A DNA stretch of 44,385 nucleotides from Caulobacter sp. 32-67-35 (GCA_002280875.1 NCEV01000044.1:1-44385); one strand, 5' to 3'; shown: positions 26,966-34,153, counted from the stretch's first letter. Numbers and translations: made by a program. The notes: a model not told the origin generated them from the sequence alone.

Positions 26966-27418
26966 ATGACCATCAAGATGACTGTGGCGACGCTTGGCGC
27001 CGGGCTGATGCTCGCGGGCTGCGCTTCCGCGCCCTGGAGCGCGAGCCGCGCCGCGATAGAAACCCAGCCGCCGGCCTGCGCCGATTTCCAGGTTTCCATC
27101 TATTTTGAGCGGGACGAGGTGAAGGTGACGCGTGAGGCGCGATCGGTGCTGAACAGCGCCCGCACCATGGCGCGCGGCTGCAAGGTTGAGAAGGCTCGTG
27201 TTGTCGGCCTGGCTGACGCCGTCGGCGCGGCGGACGTCAATATGGATCTGTCCAGGGCGCGGGCGGTCTCGGTCACCAAGGCCCTGACCCGGGCGGGCTT
27301 TGGCCAGGTAGAGTTCGATGTCGCCGCGGCCGGGGATATCGGCGCAACAACCACAGCCGGGGCTTCCGCCCCGCTGCGCCGACGGGCCGATATCTTCTTT
27401 GACGTCAGCAAGCCCTGA
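26966..27418 (+). CDS. OmpA-family lipoprotein
   Basis: The 150-residue protein starts at ATG 26966 with GGGGAGG five bases upstream. The signal ends LMLAGC (lipidated Cys19). The remainder is an OmpA-like peptidoglycan-binding domain: VSIYFERDEVKVTREARSVL supplies the first strand and helix, and NMDLSRARAVSVTKAL is the helix that normally binds diaminopimelate. It would tether the outer membrane to the wall. The domain is short and its motifs are somewhat diverged. It may be expressed by read-through from the GSR promoter at 26479 or from an unrecognised promoter. Confidence 0.8.
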   Translation: MTIKMTVATLGAGLMLAGCASAPWSASRAAIETQPPACADFQVSIYFERDEVKVTREARSVLNSARTMARGCKVEKARVVGLADAVGAADVNMDLSRARAVSVTKALTRAGFGQVEFDVAAAGDIGATTTAGASAPLRRRADIFFDVSKP

Positions 27419-27437
27419 GGCCTGAAACGCCGAGACG

Positions 27438-27464
27438 CCCGCCCTGGTCAGCTGGGGCGGGTTT
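27438..27464 (+). terminator. Terminator of the OmpA-like gene
   Basis: CCCGCCC and GGGCGGG form a 7-base stem around a 10-base loop and are followed by TTT. On the minus strand the same hairpin lies at the likely 3' side of the predicted sRNA. Confidence 0.6.
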
Positions 27465-27479
27465 CCTGCCGGGCGCATG

Positions 27480-27582
27480 ACGTGCGGGCTTGAAGCCGTG
27501 ACGGAAAAGGGGGGAGGGGTGCGGAGGCGGCAGGCTGGCTTGCGCCGGCCTCAAGTCGGGGGGGCGTCGCCGCCTCCGCACT
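27480..27582 (-). ncRNA. gsrN: Predicted GSR-dependent sRNA, GsrN-like
   Basis: An exact EcfG promoter (27613-27589) points left into DNA with no convincing reading frame. The predicted start, about 27581, coincides with the first base of a perfect 12-base stem: GTGCGGAGGCGG (27581-27570) pairs with CCGCCTCCGCAC (27530-27519). The loop contains a run of seven C, and a second C-rich tract, CCCCTCCCCCC, follows the stem immediately. GsrN of Caulobacter is a SigT-dependent sRNA with exposed C-rich loops, and I recall that it is usually encoded near phyR-nepR-ecfG. The 3' end is uncertain and could extend to the hairpin at 27464-27438. Start, stem and C tracts are seen; identity with GsrN is inference. 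Confidence 0.6.
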
Positions 27583-27588
27583 GAGGAA

Positions 27589-27613
27589 AACGCGATCTCC
27601 AAAAGCTGGTTCC
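27589..27613 (-). promoter_or_regulatory. GSR promoter of the predicted sRNA
   Basis: On the minus strand GGAAC (27613-27609), exactly 17 bases, then GTT (27591-27589). No protein-coding gene lies within reach downstream. Confidence 0.75.
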
Positions 27614-27670
27614 CGGCGGCGGCGATTTTTTTTTGCGGCCGGTGGAAATCGCCGTCCGCCTGGGCGCCAT

Positions 27671-27695
27671 GGAACAGTCGGGGGTCGCAAACGTT
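27671..27695 (+). promoter_or_regulatory. GSR promoter of the small membrane protein genes
   Basis: GGAAC (27671-27675), 17 bases, GTT (27693-27695), about 50 bases before the GTG at 27744. It is divergent from the sRNA promoter at 27589. Confidence 0.75.
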
Positions 27696-27743
27696 GTTCT
27701 GGCGCGGCCAAGCAGGGCCGCATTCCAACCAAGAGAGCACGTC

Positions 27744-27932
27744 GTGATCCGGAGCTACCAGGCTGAACATGGCGGAACGGTTTTCTACGCGGCGCCCAGC
27801 CGGCGTCAGAAGACGAGGCGCACGCGCCTCATGGCGCTGATGGTGATCACGGTCGTCGCCGCGTCGGCCGGCGTTGTCCACAACCTCAATGCGCGATCCA
27901 TGCCGATCGAGATGCTCGCGCCGACCCAGTGA
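27744..27932 (+). CDS. Small single-pass membrane protein, unknown function
   Basis: The GTG at 27744 is preceded by AAGAGAG and by an exact GSR promoter. The 62-residue product has a basic stretch (SRRQKTRRTR, about 19-28) followed by one hydrophobic segment (LMALMVITVVAASAGVV, about 29-45), so it probably inserts with its N-terminus in the cytosol. I do not recognise a family. The next small gene begins 19 bases downstream, suggesting a two-gene stress operon of tiny membrane proteins. Confidence 0.55.
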   Translation: MIRSYQAEHGGTVFYAAPSRRQKTRRTRLMALMVITVVAASAGVVHNLNARSMPIEMLAPTQ

Positions 27933-27951
27933 CTTTCTGAAGGAGAGCGAT

Positions 27952-28203
27952 ATGCCCGCCGACACGGATCATCCTGCCCCACGCCTCAACGCCACGCGCG
28001 CGCGTCAGGGACGTCGGGGACAGCACATCTTCTGGATCCTGATCATTTCAACGGTACTGGCCGCCGTCGCGCTGTTTGGCGCCTGGGGCTTCCGGTCCGG
28101 GGATCTGGCGTCGGTCGAGCAGAACACAGGCGTGGACACCCCCGCCGAGGCCAGCCGCTACAACACCGAACAGTCTCCCGTGCGCCAGGCGCCCGCGAAC
28201 TAG
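27952..28203 (+). CDS. Small single-pass membrane protein, unknown function
   Basis: ATG 27952 has AAGGAGAG upstream. The 83-residue product has a basic N-terminus (NATRARQGRRGQ), a membrane segment (IFWILIISTVLAAVALFGAW, about 26-45) and a polar, probably periplasmic tail rich in Ser, Glu, Pro and Gln. It follows another tiny membrane protein gene under a GSR promoter and is convergent with phyR across a perfect terminator. No family is recognised. Confidence 0.7.
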   Translation: MPADTDHPAPRLNATRARQGRRGQHIFWILIISTVLAAVALFGAWGFRSGDLASVEQNTGVDTPAEASRYNTEQSPVRQAPAN

Positions 28204-28267
28204 AGCGTTTCTGCATCCGCTGACAGAGCGGTCTGGCGCGGAAGCGCTGTGGCCAGTCCCATACCAA

Positions 28268-28293
28268 AACGGCCGCCCTCTCGGGCGGCCGTT
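28268..28293. terminator. Bidirectional terminator between the small genes and phyR
   Basis: AACGGCCGCCC and GGGCGGCCGTT form a perfect 11-base stem with a TCTC loop. On the minus strand it ends in TTTT, 20 bases beyond the phyR stop codon. Confidence 0.8.
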
Positions 28294-28312
28294 GACGTTC
28301 TGGAGGCCCTGA

Positions 28313-29113
28313 TCAGGCGGCCTTGCGGGTGCGCCTGGGATGGAAGAACAGGGCCTGGCCGATCGCCGCCTTCACCGTTTCCGGCTGGAAGGGCTTGGTG
28401 ATCAGGAAGGTCGGCTCCGGGCGCTCGCCGGTCAGCAAACGCTCGGGGAAGGCGGTGATGAAGATCACGGGCACGTCGAGACGGGCCAGGATGTCCTTGA
28501 CGGCATCGATGCCAGACGAGCCGTCGGCCAGCTGGATGTCGGCCAGCACCAGACCCGGGGTCTTGCGAGCGACCGCTTCCACGGCCTCGCCGCGCGTGGC
28601 GGCGATGTCGGTGACCTCGTGGCCCAGTTCGCGAACCAGGGCTTCGATGTCGGCGGCGATGACCGGTTCGTCCTCGATGATGAGCACGGTAGTGGCCAGT
28701 TCAGCGTCGATCTCGGTCTGGGCCTCGGAGATCAGGCGTTCGATGTCGCCAAATTCGCAATCGAGAATCTGGGCGGCTTCGGTCGGCGTGAAGCCTTCCA
28801 GGGCGGTGAGCAGGAAGGCCTGGCGAGATCGCGGCGCGATCCGCATCAGCCGTTGCGTGGCGTCGTCAGCGGCGGAACCGCTGTCGTCGTGACGCGCTTC
28901 AAGTTGGGCGCCTGTGGAAAGCCAGATGGCATGGAAAACGCGATAGAGCGCGACGCGGGGCGACAGGTCGGCGTCCAGCGAACGCTCCCCGGCGGCCAGC
29001 GCTTCCAGGGCGACCCGGACATAATGGTCGCCAGTATTCTGATCGCCAGTAAGGGCGCGGGCGTAGCGACGGATATAAGGTAGATGTGGCGCCAGCCGAG
29101 CAAGAAGACTCAT
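28313..29113 (-). CDS. phyR: GSR anti-anti-sigma response regulator PhyR
   Basis: The 266-residue length is that of Caulobacter PhyR. Residues 1-135 form a sigma-like domain resembling EcfG sigma-2 and sigma-4 (IRRYARALTGDQNTGDHYVR; APRSRQAFLLTALEGFTPTE). Residues 140-260 form a receiver with Asp192 in VLADIQLADGSSGID, Thr220 and Lys240. When phosphorylated, the sigma-like domain is released and captures NepR, freeing SigT. ATG 29113 follows GGGAGGGG. The gene is divergent from nepR-sigT-phyK and has its own EcfG promoter, giving positive feedback. Confidence 0.97.
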   Translation of the reverse strand: MSLLARLAPHLPYIRRYARALTGDQNTGDHYVRVALEALAAGERSLDADLSPRVALYRVFHAIWLSTGAQLEARHDDSGSAADDATQRLMRIAPRSRQAFLLTALEGFTPTEAAQILDCEFGDIERLISEAQTEIDAELATTVLIIEDEPVIAADIEALVRELGHEVTDIAATRGEAVEAVARKTPGLVLADIQLADGSSGIDAVKDILARLDVPVIFITAFPERLLTGERPEPTFLITKPFQPETVKAAIGQALFFHPRRTRKAA

Positions 29114-29187
29114 GACCCCTCCCGATGCGGTGTCTTCGTGAAAAACGCGATCCAATGGCCAAGCTGGGCCATTCGATCAGGGTCTTA

Positions 29188-29212
29188 AACGCCGCCTTAT
29201 CCAGCGGGTTCC
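29188..29212 (-). promoter_or_regulatory. GSR promoter of phyR
   Basis: On the minus strand GGAAC (29212-29208), 17 bases, GTT (29190-29188), upstream of the phyR ATG at 29113. Confidence 0.85.
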
Positions 29213-29251
29213 GCCCCACGCGGAATTTTGGCATCTTATGCCCAAGCTTGT

Positions 29252-29276
29252 GGAACCCGATACGGAAAACCGCGTT
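29252..29276 (+). promoter_or_regulatory. GSR promoter of nepR-sigT-phyK
   Basis: GGAAC (29252-29256), 17 bases, GTT (29274-29276), 65 bases before the nepR ATG. It is back to back with the phyR promoter. Confidence 0.87.
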
Positions 29277-29340
29277 GTCGTCTGGCAGACACTCATTCGG
29301 CCAAAGGGGGCGGGCGCTGCGTTACACCGGCGTCGAGGAC

Positions 29341-29526
29341 ATGATCGAACACGTACCCATGGATGATCACCGCAAAGGCGCTGCGGCGCTCGACGAAGCT
29401 CGCCTGCGTCAGCAGGCTATTGGCGTGAAGCTGCGCCAGCTGTTCGACGAGGTTGTCAACGAGCAGGTTCCCGACGAATTTCTCGAAATTCTGCGCAAGG
29501 CCGAGAAGCCTGCAGGCGAGGAATGA
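29341..29526 (+). CDS. nepR: Anti-sigma factor NepR
   Basis: The 61-residue protein contains the NepR core, IGVKLRQLFDEVVNEQVPDE followed by FLEIL, two amphipathic helices that clamp across the sigma-2 and sigma-4 domains of SigT or across phosphorylated PhyR. I start at ATG 29341 (ATG 29359 is possible). Its stop overlaps the sigT ATG as ATGA, so anti-sigma and sigma are translationally coupled. Confidence 0.95.
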   Translation: MIEHVPMDDHRKGAAALDEARLRQQAIGVKLRQLFDEVVNEQVPDEFLEILRKAEKPAGEE

Positions 29527-30140
29527 GCATGACGGACACCGAAGCTCAGGTCGGCCGCTCGCCGTTCGACCCGCCGCGCGACAATGCTTTCAAGCGCGAG
29601 CTGGTGACCCTGATCCCGCATCTGCGCGCCTTTGCGCGCACCCTGACCGGTGATCCCACCGCGGCCGACGATCTGGCGCAGGACGCCATGATGAAGGCCT
29701 GGGACGCCCGCGCCAGCTTCCAGCTTGGCACGAACATGAAGGCCTGGACCTTCATGATCCTGCGCAACCAGTTCTATTCGGAAAAACGCCGCTCCTGGCG
29801 TCAGAGCCAGCTTGATCAGGAGGCCGCCGAGCGGACCCTGGTCGCGGTCGATGATCCCGAGGCGCCCGTGGCGCTGGACGAACTGCGCATGAGCCTGGGC
29901 ATGCTTCCCGCCGAACAGCGTGAAGCCCTCATTCTCGTCGGCGCTGGCGGCTTTGCCTATGAGGAAGCCGCAGTGATCTGCGGCTGCGCCGTGGGCACCG
30001 TCAAAAGCCGCGTCAGCCGCGCCCGTCGGGCGCTGCAGGCGATCCTGGAAGCCGGCGCCTATGACCGGGATGGCAGATCGGCGGGCGATGCGATGGGTTC
30101 GATTCTGGCCGACGCGGAGCGATTGAGCTCCTTAAGGTGA
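29523..30140 (+). CDS. sigT: ECF sigma factor SigT (EcfG, ECF15 group)
   Basis: The 205-residue protein has sigma-2 (LIPHLRAFARTLTGDPTAAD, then LAQDAMMKAWDARASFQLGT with a WTFMILRN helix) and sigma-4 (MLPAEQREALILVGAGGFAY, then YEEAAVICGCAVGTVKSRVS). It directs RNA polymerase to GGAAC-N17-GTT promoters, of which seven exact copies occur in this window, including its own. ATG 29529 within the same frame is an alternative start. It is co-translated with nepR upstream and overlaps phyK downstream. Confidence 0.96.
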   Translation: MSMTDTEAQVGRSPFDPPRDNAFKRELVTLIPHLRAFARTLTGDPTAADDLAQDAMMKAWDARASFQLGTNMKAWTFMILRNQFYSEKRRSWRQSQLDQEAAERTLVAVDDPEAPVALDELRMSLGMLPAEQREALILVGAGGFAYEEAAVICGCAVGTVKSRVSRARRALQAILEAGAYDRDGRSAGDAMGSILADAERLSSLR

Positions 30141-31837
30141 GACCTTTCAAAAGCCGGGGCGCGGAGGCTGTAACCTCGATCCGCGTCCGCCTGGCGGCGG
30201 CGCTGGTCGTCGCCCTCCTGCCGGTCCTGTTGCTGGGCGGCCTGCAGTCGCTGTTTGCGTTCCGCGCCGAGGCGGACCTGCGCCGCCAGAGTCTTGAGCT
30301 GGCGGCGGGTCGCAGCGCGGCCATCGCCCATGCGCGCATCGCGGCGGCAGGGGTTCTTCTGCAGACCCTTGGCCCGGGCTCGGTAGGCCTGGAATGCGCG
30401 CAGCGCCTGGCGGATGTGCGGGCGCGGCTGCCCGGCTACGCCAATCTTGTCCGGTTCGACGCCCGGGGCCGGGTTGTCTGCGCCGCCGCGACGACACCGC
30501 CCGATCCCACACGCGCCGGCCGGGCCTGGTTTCGCGAGCTGGACGCCGGCTCTGATCTGGTCGTCGCCAGCGCGCCCGGCGTGATCTATGCGACGGAGCC
30601 CTCGGTGCTGGCCGCGGTGCGGGCCTCTGGTCCGGGCGACAAGTTCGACGGGGCCATGGTCGCCGTGCTGACCCTGCGCAGCCTCCGCCTCGAAACCGCC
30701 AACCGGTTCATGCCAAACGGCGCCGAGATCGCCCTGGCCGACTCGCAAGGCGTGGTGTTTACCTCGACCGATCCCAGCGCCTTTGACGCCCCGCCCCCAG
30801 GCTGGCGCGCCAAGGCCAATGAGCGCGGCGCAGTGCTGTGGTCGGGCAAGGATCGCAACAAGCGCAGCCGGGCCTATTCGGCGGCGCCCCTGACCGAAAG
30901 CGGCGTCTTCGTCCTGCTCTCGGCGCCGGCGCCGGGCCTGCTGTCCTGGGCCTGGATCAATCCGATCTCGCGCCTGATCCTGCCGCTCCTGGCCTTCGGC
31001 CTGGCCCTGGGGGCGGTGCTTTACGCGGCCGAGCGCGCCGTGATCCGCTGGATCATCTATCTGCAGCGCATTGCGGCGATCTATGCCAGGGGTCGCTTTA
31101 CCGTACGGCCCCTGCAGGCCGAGCGGGCGCCGCCCGAGATCCGCGAACTGGCCGCCACCCTCGACGACATGGCCGGGGCGATCGTGGCGCGCGATGCGTC
31201 CCTGATGGACAGCCTGGCGGAGAAAGACGCGCTGATGCGCGAAATCCATCACCGGGTGAAGAACAACCTGCAGATCATCACCTCGCTGCTCAACATGCAG
31301 CAGCGGGCCCTGACCGATCCGGCCGCCAAGGCGGCGATGAACGATACGCGCCAGCGGATCACGGCCCTGGCCCAGATCTACCGCGCGCTCTATCAGGGAC
31401 CCGACCTCAAGCGGGTGGATCTGCGGCCTTTCATGGAAGAGCTGACAGCCCAGCTGCTGGCCGGCGAAATGTCCGGATCAGGGGCGGTGCGCACCGAGGT
31501 CCACGCCGATCCCCTGGTCATCGACCCCGACCGCCTGGCGCCGATCGCCCTGTTCGCCGTTGAGGCCATCACCAACGCCCAGAAGCACGCCTTTGCCGAA
31601 CGGGGCGGGATTCTGTCGGTGAACTTCCATGTGCGCGGCGATGAAGCCGAACTGTCCATCGGCGATGATGGACCGGGCGCCAATCAGGGCCCGGGCGAAG
31701 GCGTCGGGCGAACCCTGATGAGCGCTTTCGCGCGACAGCTTCGCGGCAAGGTGACCTTCGAAACCAGCGACCAGGGCGGCCTGCTTGTGCGCCTGGTGTT
31801 CCCCACGCCACAAGCGCCGCCTTCGGCCGGAACCTAG
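30137..31837 (+). CDS. phyK: Membrane sensor histidine kinase PhyK
   Basis: The 566-residue protein starts at GTG 30137, overlapping the sigT stop. A membrane segment at about 17-43, a periplasmic sensor of roughly 230 residues and a second membrane segment at about 278-300 are followed by a HAMP-like linker. The HisKA_2 transmitter has phospho-acceptor histidines 371/372 in EIHHRVKNNLQIITSLL, and the ATPase has N-box EAITNAQKHA and G-box DDGPGANQGPGEGVG. It is the kinase for PhyR in Caulobacter. Its last codons overlap an EcfG promoter serving the next gene. Confidence 0.95.
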   Translation: MRPFKSRGAEAVTSIRVRLAAALVVALLPVLLLGGLQSLFAFRAEADLRRQSLELAAGRSAAIAHARIAAAGVLLQTLGPGSVGLECAQRLADVRARLPGYANLVRFDARGRVVCAAATTPPDPTRAGRAWFRELDAGSDLVVASAPGVIYATEPSVLAAVRASGPGDKFDGAMVAVLTLRSLRLETANRFMPNGAEIALADSQGVVFTSTDPSAFDAPPPGWRAKANERGAVLWSGKDRNKRSRAYSAAPLTESGVFVLLSAPAPGLLSWAWINPISRLILPLLAFGLALGAVLYAAERAVIRWIIYLQRIAAIYARGRFTVRPLQAERAPPEIRELAATLDDMAGAIVARDASLMDSLAEKDALMREIHHRVKNNLQIITSLLNMQQRALTDPAAKAAMNDTRQRITALAQIYRALYQGPDLKRVDLRPFMEELTAQLLAGEMSGSGAVRTEVHADPLVIDPDRLAPIALFAVEAITNAQKHAFAERGGILSVNFHVRGDEAELSIGDDGPGANQGPGEGVGRTLMSAFARQLRGKVTFETSDQGGLLVRLVFPTPQAPPSAGT

Positions 31838-31853
31838 CTTCGCCGGGGGCGTT
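31829..31853 (+). promoter_or_regulatory. GSR promoter of the entericidin-like gene
   Basis: GGAAC (31829-31833), 17 bases, GTT (31851-31853). The -35 box lies inside the last codons of phyK, 54 bases before the ATG at 31907. Confidence 0.8.
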
Positions 31854-31906
31854 GTCTGACTCGAACAGGTTCCATGCCCCATCGGGCCAAAACACCGGAG
31901 AACACC

Positions 31907-32044
31907 ATGCGCAAATTGATCGTACTCGCCGCCATCGCCGCCAGCCTTTCCGTCGCCGCCTGCAACACCGTCGAAGGCGCCGGCAAGGATGTCTCGTCGG
32001 CTGGCAAGGCTGTCACCGAGACCGCCCAGGACGCCAAGAACTAG
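31907..32044 (+). CDS. Entericidin EcnA/EcnB-family small lipoprotein
   Basis: The 45-residue lipoprotein begins at ATG 31907 with GGAG nine bases upstream. The signal ends SLSVAAC (lipidated Cys19), followed by NTVEGAGKDVSSAGKAVTET, the hallmark of the entericidin family. In enterobacteria these peptides form a stationary-phase toxin/antidote pair linked to membrane lysis; single-copy alphaproteobacterial versions are common stress-response targets of unknown action. It has its own exact GSR promoter and a textbook terminator, so it is a monocistronic stress gene. Confidence 0.9.
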   Translation: MRKLIVLAAIAASLSVAACNTVEGAGKDVSSAGKAVTETAQDAKN

Positions 32045-32070
32045 TTCAGCCCCTTCAGGCCAGAACAGGA

Positions 32071-32105
32071 AAGCCCGCCGGTCCTCTGGGATCGGCGGGC
32101 TTTTT
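32071..32105 (+). terminator. Terminator of the entericidin-like gene
   Basis: AAGCCCGCCG pairs with CGGCGGGCTT around a 12-base loop and ends in TTTTTC, 27 bases after the stop codon. Confidence 0.88.
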
Positions 32106-32125
32106 CGTGCGTCGCGTCAAGGCTG

Positions 32126-32959
32126 TCAGGCGGCCGCTTCGGCCTGGTCGGCGGGGCGACGTGCGAAGACGCCAGCCTGGTCTGATGCTTCGAACAGGGT
32201 GGCGGCGGCGCCGGTCAAAAGGTCGTCCGGGCTCAGCACCAGCACCCCGTCATCGGCCAGGCGCGCGGCCAGGCTCTCGATCAGTCGGCCGTGCAGCGAG
32301 GCGTCGATGCCGGCCAGCACATGACGCAGCAGGATGACGTCGAACCGCCCCAGAGAGGACAGGTCGCTGAGCAGGTTGATCCGCTTCCAGCGCACCGACT
32401 GGCGGATGCGCGGCGAGATCTCCCAGGTGTCATCCTGATTGGCGAAGTGTTTGACCAACTGGGTGATCGGCAGGCCGCGCTGGATCTCGAACTGGGTGTA
32501 GAGGCCGCTCTGGGCCTTTTCCAGGCAGCGTTCCGACAGGTCGGAGCCAAAGAACTCAAACTTCGCGCCCGGCTCGACCTCGCGGCTTTCGCCTGCGGCC
32601 ATGGCCAGGGAGTAGACTTCCTGGCCCGTCGAGCAGGCCGCGCTCCAGATGCGGATCGGCTGGTCGCGGCGCGCCTTTGACAGGGTCGGCAGAACCGTGT
32701 CGCGCAGGTGAGTAAAGACCTCGCGGTCACGGAAGAAGCTGGTCTCGTTGAAGGTCAGGGCCTCGACGACCGCCCAGATCAGGCGTTCCTCGCGCTTGGC
32801 GCGCAGGGCGGCGATCAGGGCCTCGATCGAGTCGAAGCCCTCGCGGCGAGCCAGCGGCGCCAGGCGGCTTTCGACGACGTAGGTCTTGTCGACGTCGACC
32901 GCCAGGCCGGCGCGGGCGCGGCCAAGGGCGGCCAGAAGGTCCATGTCCTCGGGGGTCAC
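32126..32959 (-). CDS. cheR: CheR-type chemoreceptor methyltransferase
   Basis: A small N-terminal helical domain (to about 85) with ALTFNETSFFRD leads into the SAM-dependent methyltransferase domain, whose SAM motif is IWSAACSTGQEVYSLAMA. DVILLRHVLAGID replaces the usual FCRNVLIYF block and lacks its NP-type signature, so substrate choice may have diverged. CheR methylates glutamates of chemoreceptors. I start at GTG 32959, overlapping the stop of the receiver gene by 4 bases; ATG 32944 is the alternative. It lies in an orphan cluster with a CheY-like gene and chpT rather than with receptors. Confidence 0.85.
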   Translation of the reverse strand: MTPEDMDLLAALGRARAGLAVDVDKTYVVESRLAPLARREGFDSIEALIAALRAKREERLIWAVVEALTFNETSFFRDREVFTHLRDTVLPTLSKARRDQPIRIWSAACSTGQEVYSLAMAAGESREVEPGAKFEFFGSDLSERCLEKAQSGLYTQFEIQRGLPITQLVKHFANQDDTWEISPRIRQSVRWKRINLLSDLSSLGRFDVILLRHVLAGIDASLHGRLIESLAARLADDGVLVLSPDDLLTGAAATLFEASDQAGVFARRPADQAEAAA

Positions 32960-33321
32960 AGCAGGCCCGCCTCGGCGAACTTCGCCGCGATGATCTCGCC
33001 GTCGAAAGGCTTCATGATGTATTCGTTGGCGCCGGCCTCGAGGGCTGCGCGGATATGGTCGACGTCGTTCTCGACGGTGCAGAACACCACGGTCGGCGTG
33101 TCGCCGCCCGGTTCGTTGCGCAGCTGGCGCAGGAACTCGATGCCGTTCATTACGGGCATGTTCCAGTCGAGCAGGACAGCATCGGGCATGGCGGCGCGAC
33201 ACCACGCGAGCGCCTCCATGCCATCGGCGGCCTCGGCGATCTCGAAGCCGATGTCCTCAAGGACTCGGCGGGCGACCTTGCGGATCACCCGGCTGTCGTC
33301 GACCACCAGACAGGTCTTCAC
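32956..33321 (-). CDS. Single-domain CheY-like response regulator
   Basis: The 121-residue receiver starts at GTG 33321 with GGAG upstream (the frame opens further out at a TTG). It shows the acidic pair in CLVVDDSRVIRK, the phospho-acceptor aspartate in AVLLDWNMPVMNG, a Thr in VVFCTVEN and Lys in YIMKPFDGE. There is no output domain, so it signals by protein binding, as CheY does, or buffers phosphate. It is co-translated with cheR and lies just downstream of chpT, which transfers phosphate among cell-cycle receivers. A link to chemotaxis or to cell-cycle signalling is equally possible. Confidence 0.88.
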   Translation of the reverse strand: MKTCLVVDDSRVIRKVARRVLEDIGFEIAEAADGMEALAWCRAAMPDAVLLDWNMPVMNGIEFLRQLRNEPGGDTPTVVFCTVENDVDHIRAALEAGANEYIMKPFDGEIIAAKFAEAGLL

Positions 33322-33415
33322 GGCATGCTCCAATCCCAAGCGCCCATCGTCGGGCGCCGAGGTTAAGGAGCGGTGAGCATAAGCCCCGAAAGGCGCCCTT
33401 CGTCCCCGATCAGGG

Positions 33416-34087
33416 TCAGGCCGGGACCCAGCAGGCCAGGCTGATGCGATCCTCGCCCGCCTCTACCGCGACCTGGCCGCCCGCGGCGCGCACCAGGGCG
33501 TGCAAATAGGCCGCCTGCACCCAGGGTCCGCCCAGACCTTCGGTCAGGGCCTCGCCGCGCAGGCCGGCCAGCACTTCGGGCCGCAGGCGGGCGCGGGGGC
33601 CGACGGAATCGGCGGTGATCAGGAACCGGCCCTCGGCGGTGACGCCCTTCAGGGTGGCGACGCCGCCGGCCGGCAGGGCGCTAGCCGACAGCTGGGCGAT
33701 GTTGAGCAGGGCGCGGGCGGCGGCCTTGTTGATCGGCTGGGAGTCGATGGACCACACCATGGTGGGCCGCACATGGTCAAAGACGCCCTGGGCCAGCTTT
33801 TCCAGCTCGCGCGAGTCGAAGGCCTCGGCCGAGGCCGAGGCGCCGAAGGCGACCCGGCAGAACTGCAGCAGGTCGGCCAGCTTGCGGGCCGACGAGGCGA
33901 TCAGGCTCATGGCGTCCTCGCGCATGTCCTGGGCGGAGGGATCCTCCAGCAGGTCCAGCCCCGACACGATGGCGCTGGCCGGGCTGATGAAGTCGTGACA
34001 CAGGCGCGCCGCCAGCATCGCGGCGAAGTCGGGACCGTTGACGTCAACGGTCGTGGTCGGGGCGGGCTCGGGGGGCGTGTCGGTCAT
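33416..34087 (-). CDS. chpT: Histidine phosphotransferase ChpT
   Basis: The 223-residue protein has the ChpT phospho-acceptor helix LAARLCHDFISPASAIVSGL, with His31, in a DHp-like hairpin, then a degenerate kinase-like ATPase fold (WSIDSQPINKAAARALLNIA; ALTEGLGGPWVQAAYLHALV) without the nucleotide-binding glycine boxes. In Caulobacter it is essential, passing phosphate from CckA to CtrA and CpdR. ATG 34087 is the start. It lies upstream of the cheY-like/cheR pair in the same orientation, about 95 bases apart, and is divergent from the DUF3553 gene. Confidence 0.93.
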   Translation of the reverse strand: MTDTPPEPAPTTTVDVNGPDFAAMLAARLCHDFISPASAIVSGLDLLEDPSAQDMREDAMSLIASSARKLADLLQFCRVAFGASASAEAFDSRELEKLAQGVFDHVRPTMVWSIDSQPINKAAARALLNIAQLSASALPAGGVATLKGVTAEGRFLITADSVGPRARLRPEVLAGLRGEALTEGLGGPWVQAAYLHALVRAAGGQVAVEAGEDRISLACWVPA

Positions 34088-34153
34088 GGTCGCAGACTCT
34101 GGCGTGATTTGAGGCTTTGGCAAACGGGGCGTGGGCCCTATCAGGGGCGCGTT

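Noticed and set aside
27626-27634. Run of nine T as an intrinsic terminator
   Set aside because: No good stem immediately precedes it on the plus strand, and no gene ends there. It may instead be an AT-rich element near the promoter at 27671.
27633-27743. An N-terminal extension of the small membrane protein starting at TTG 27633
   Set aside because: It would place the exact GSR promoter and its predicted start inside the coding region. GTG 27744 has a ribosome-binding-like sequence and lies downstream of the promoter.
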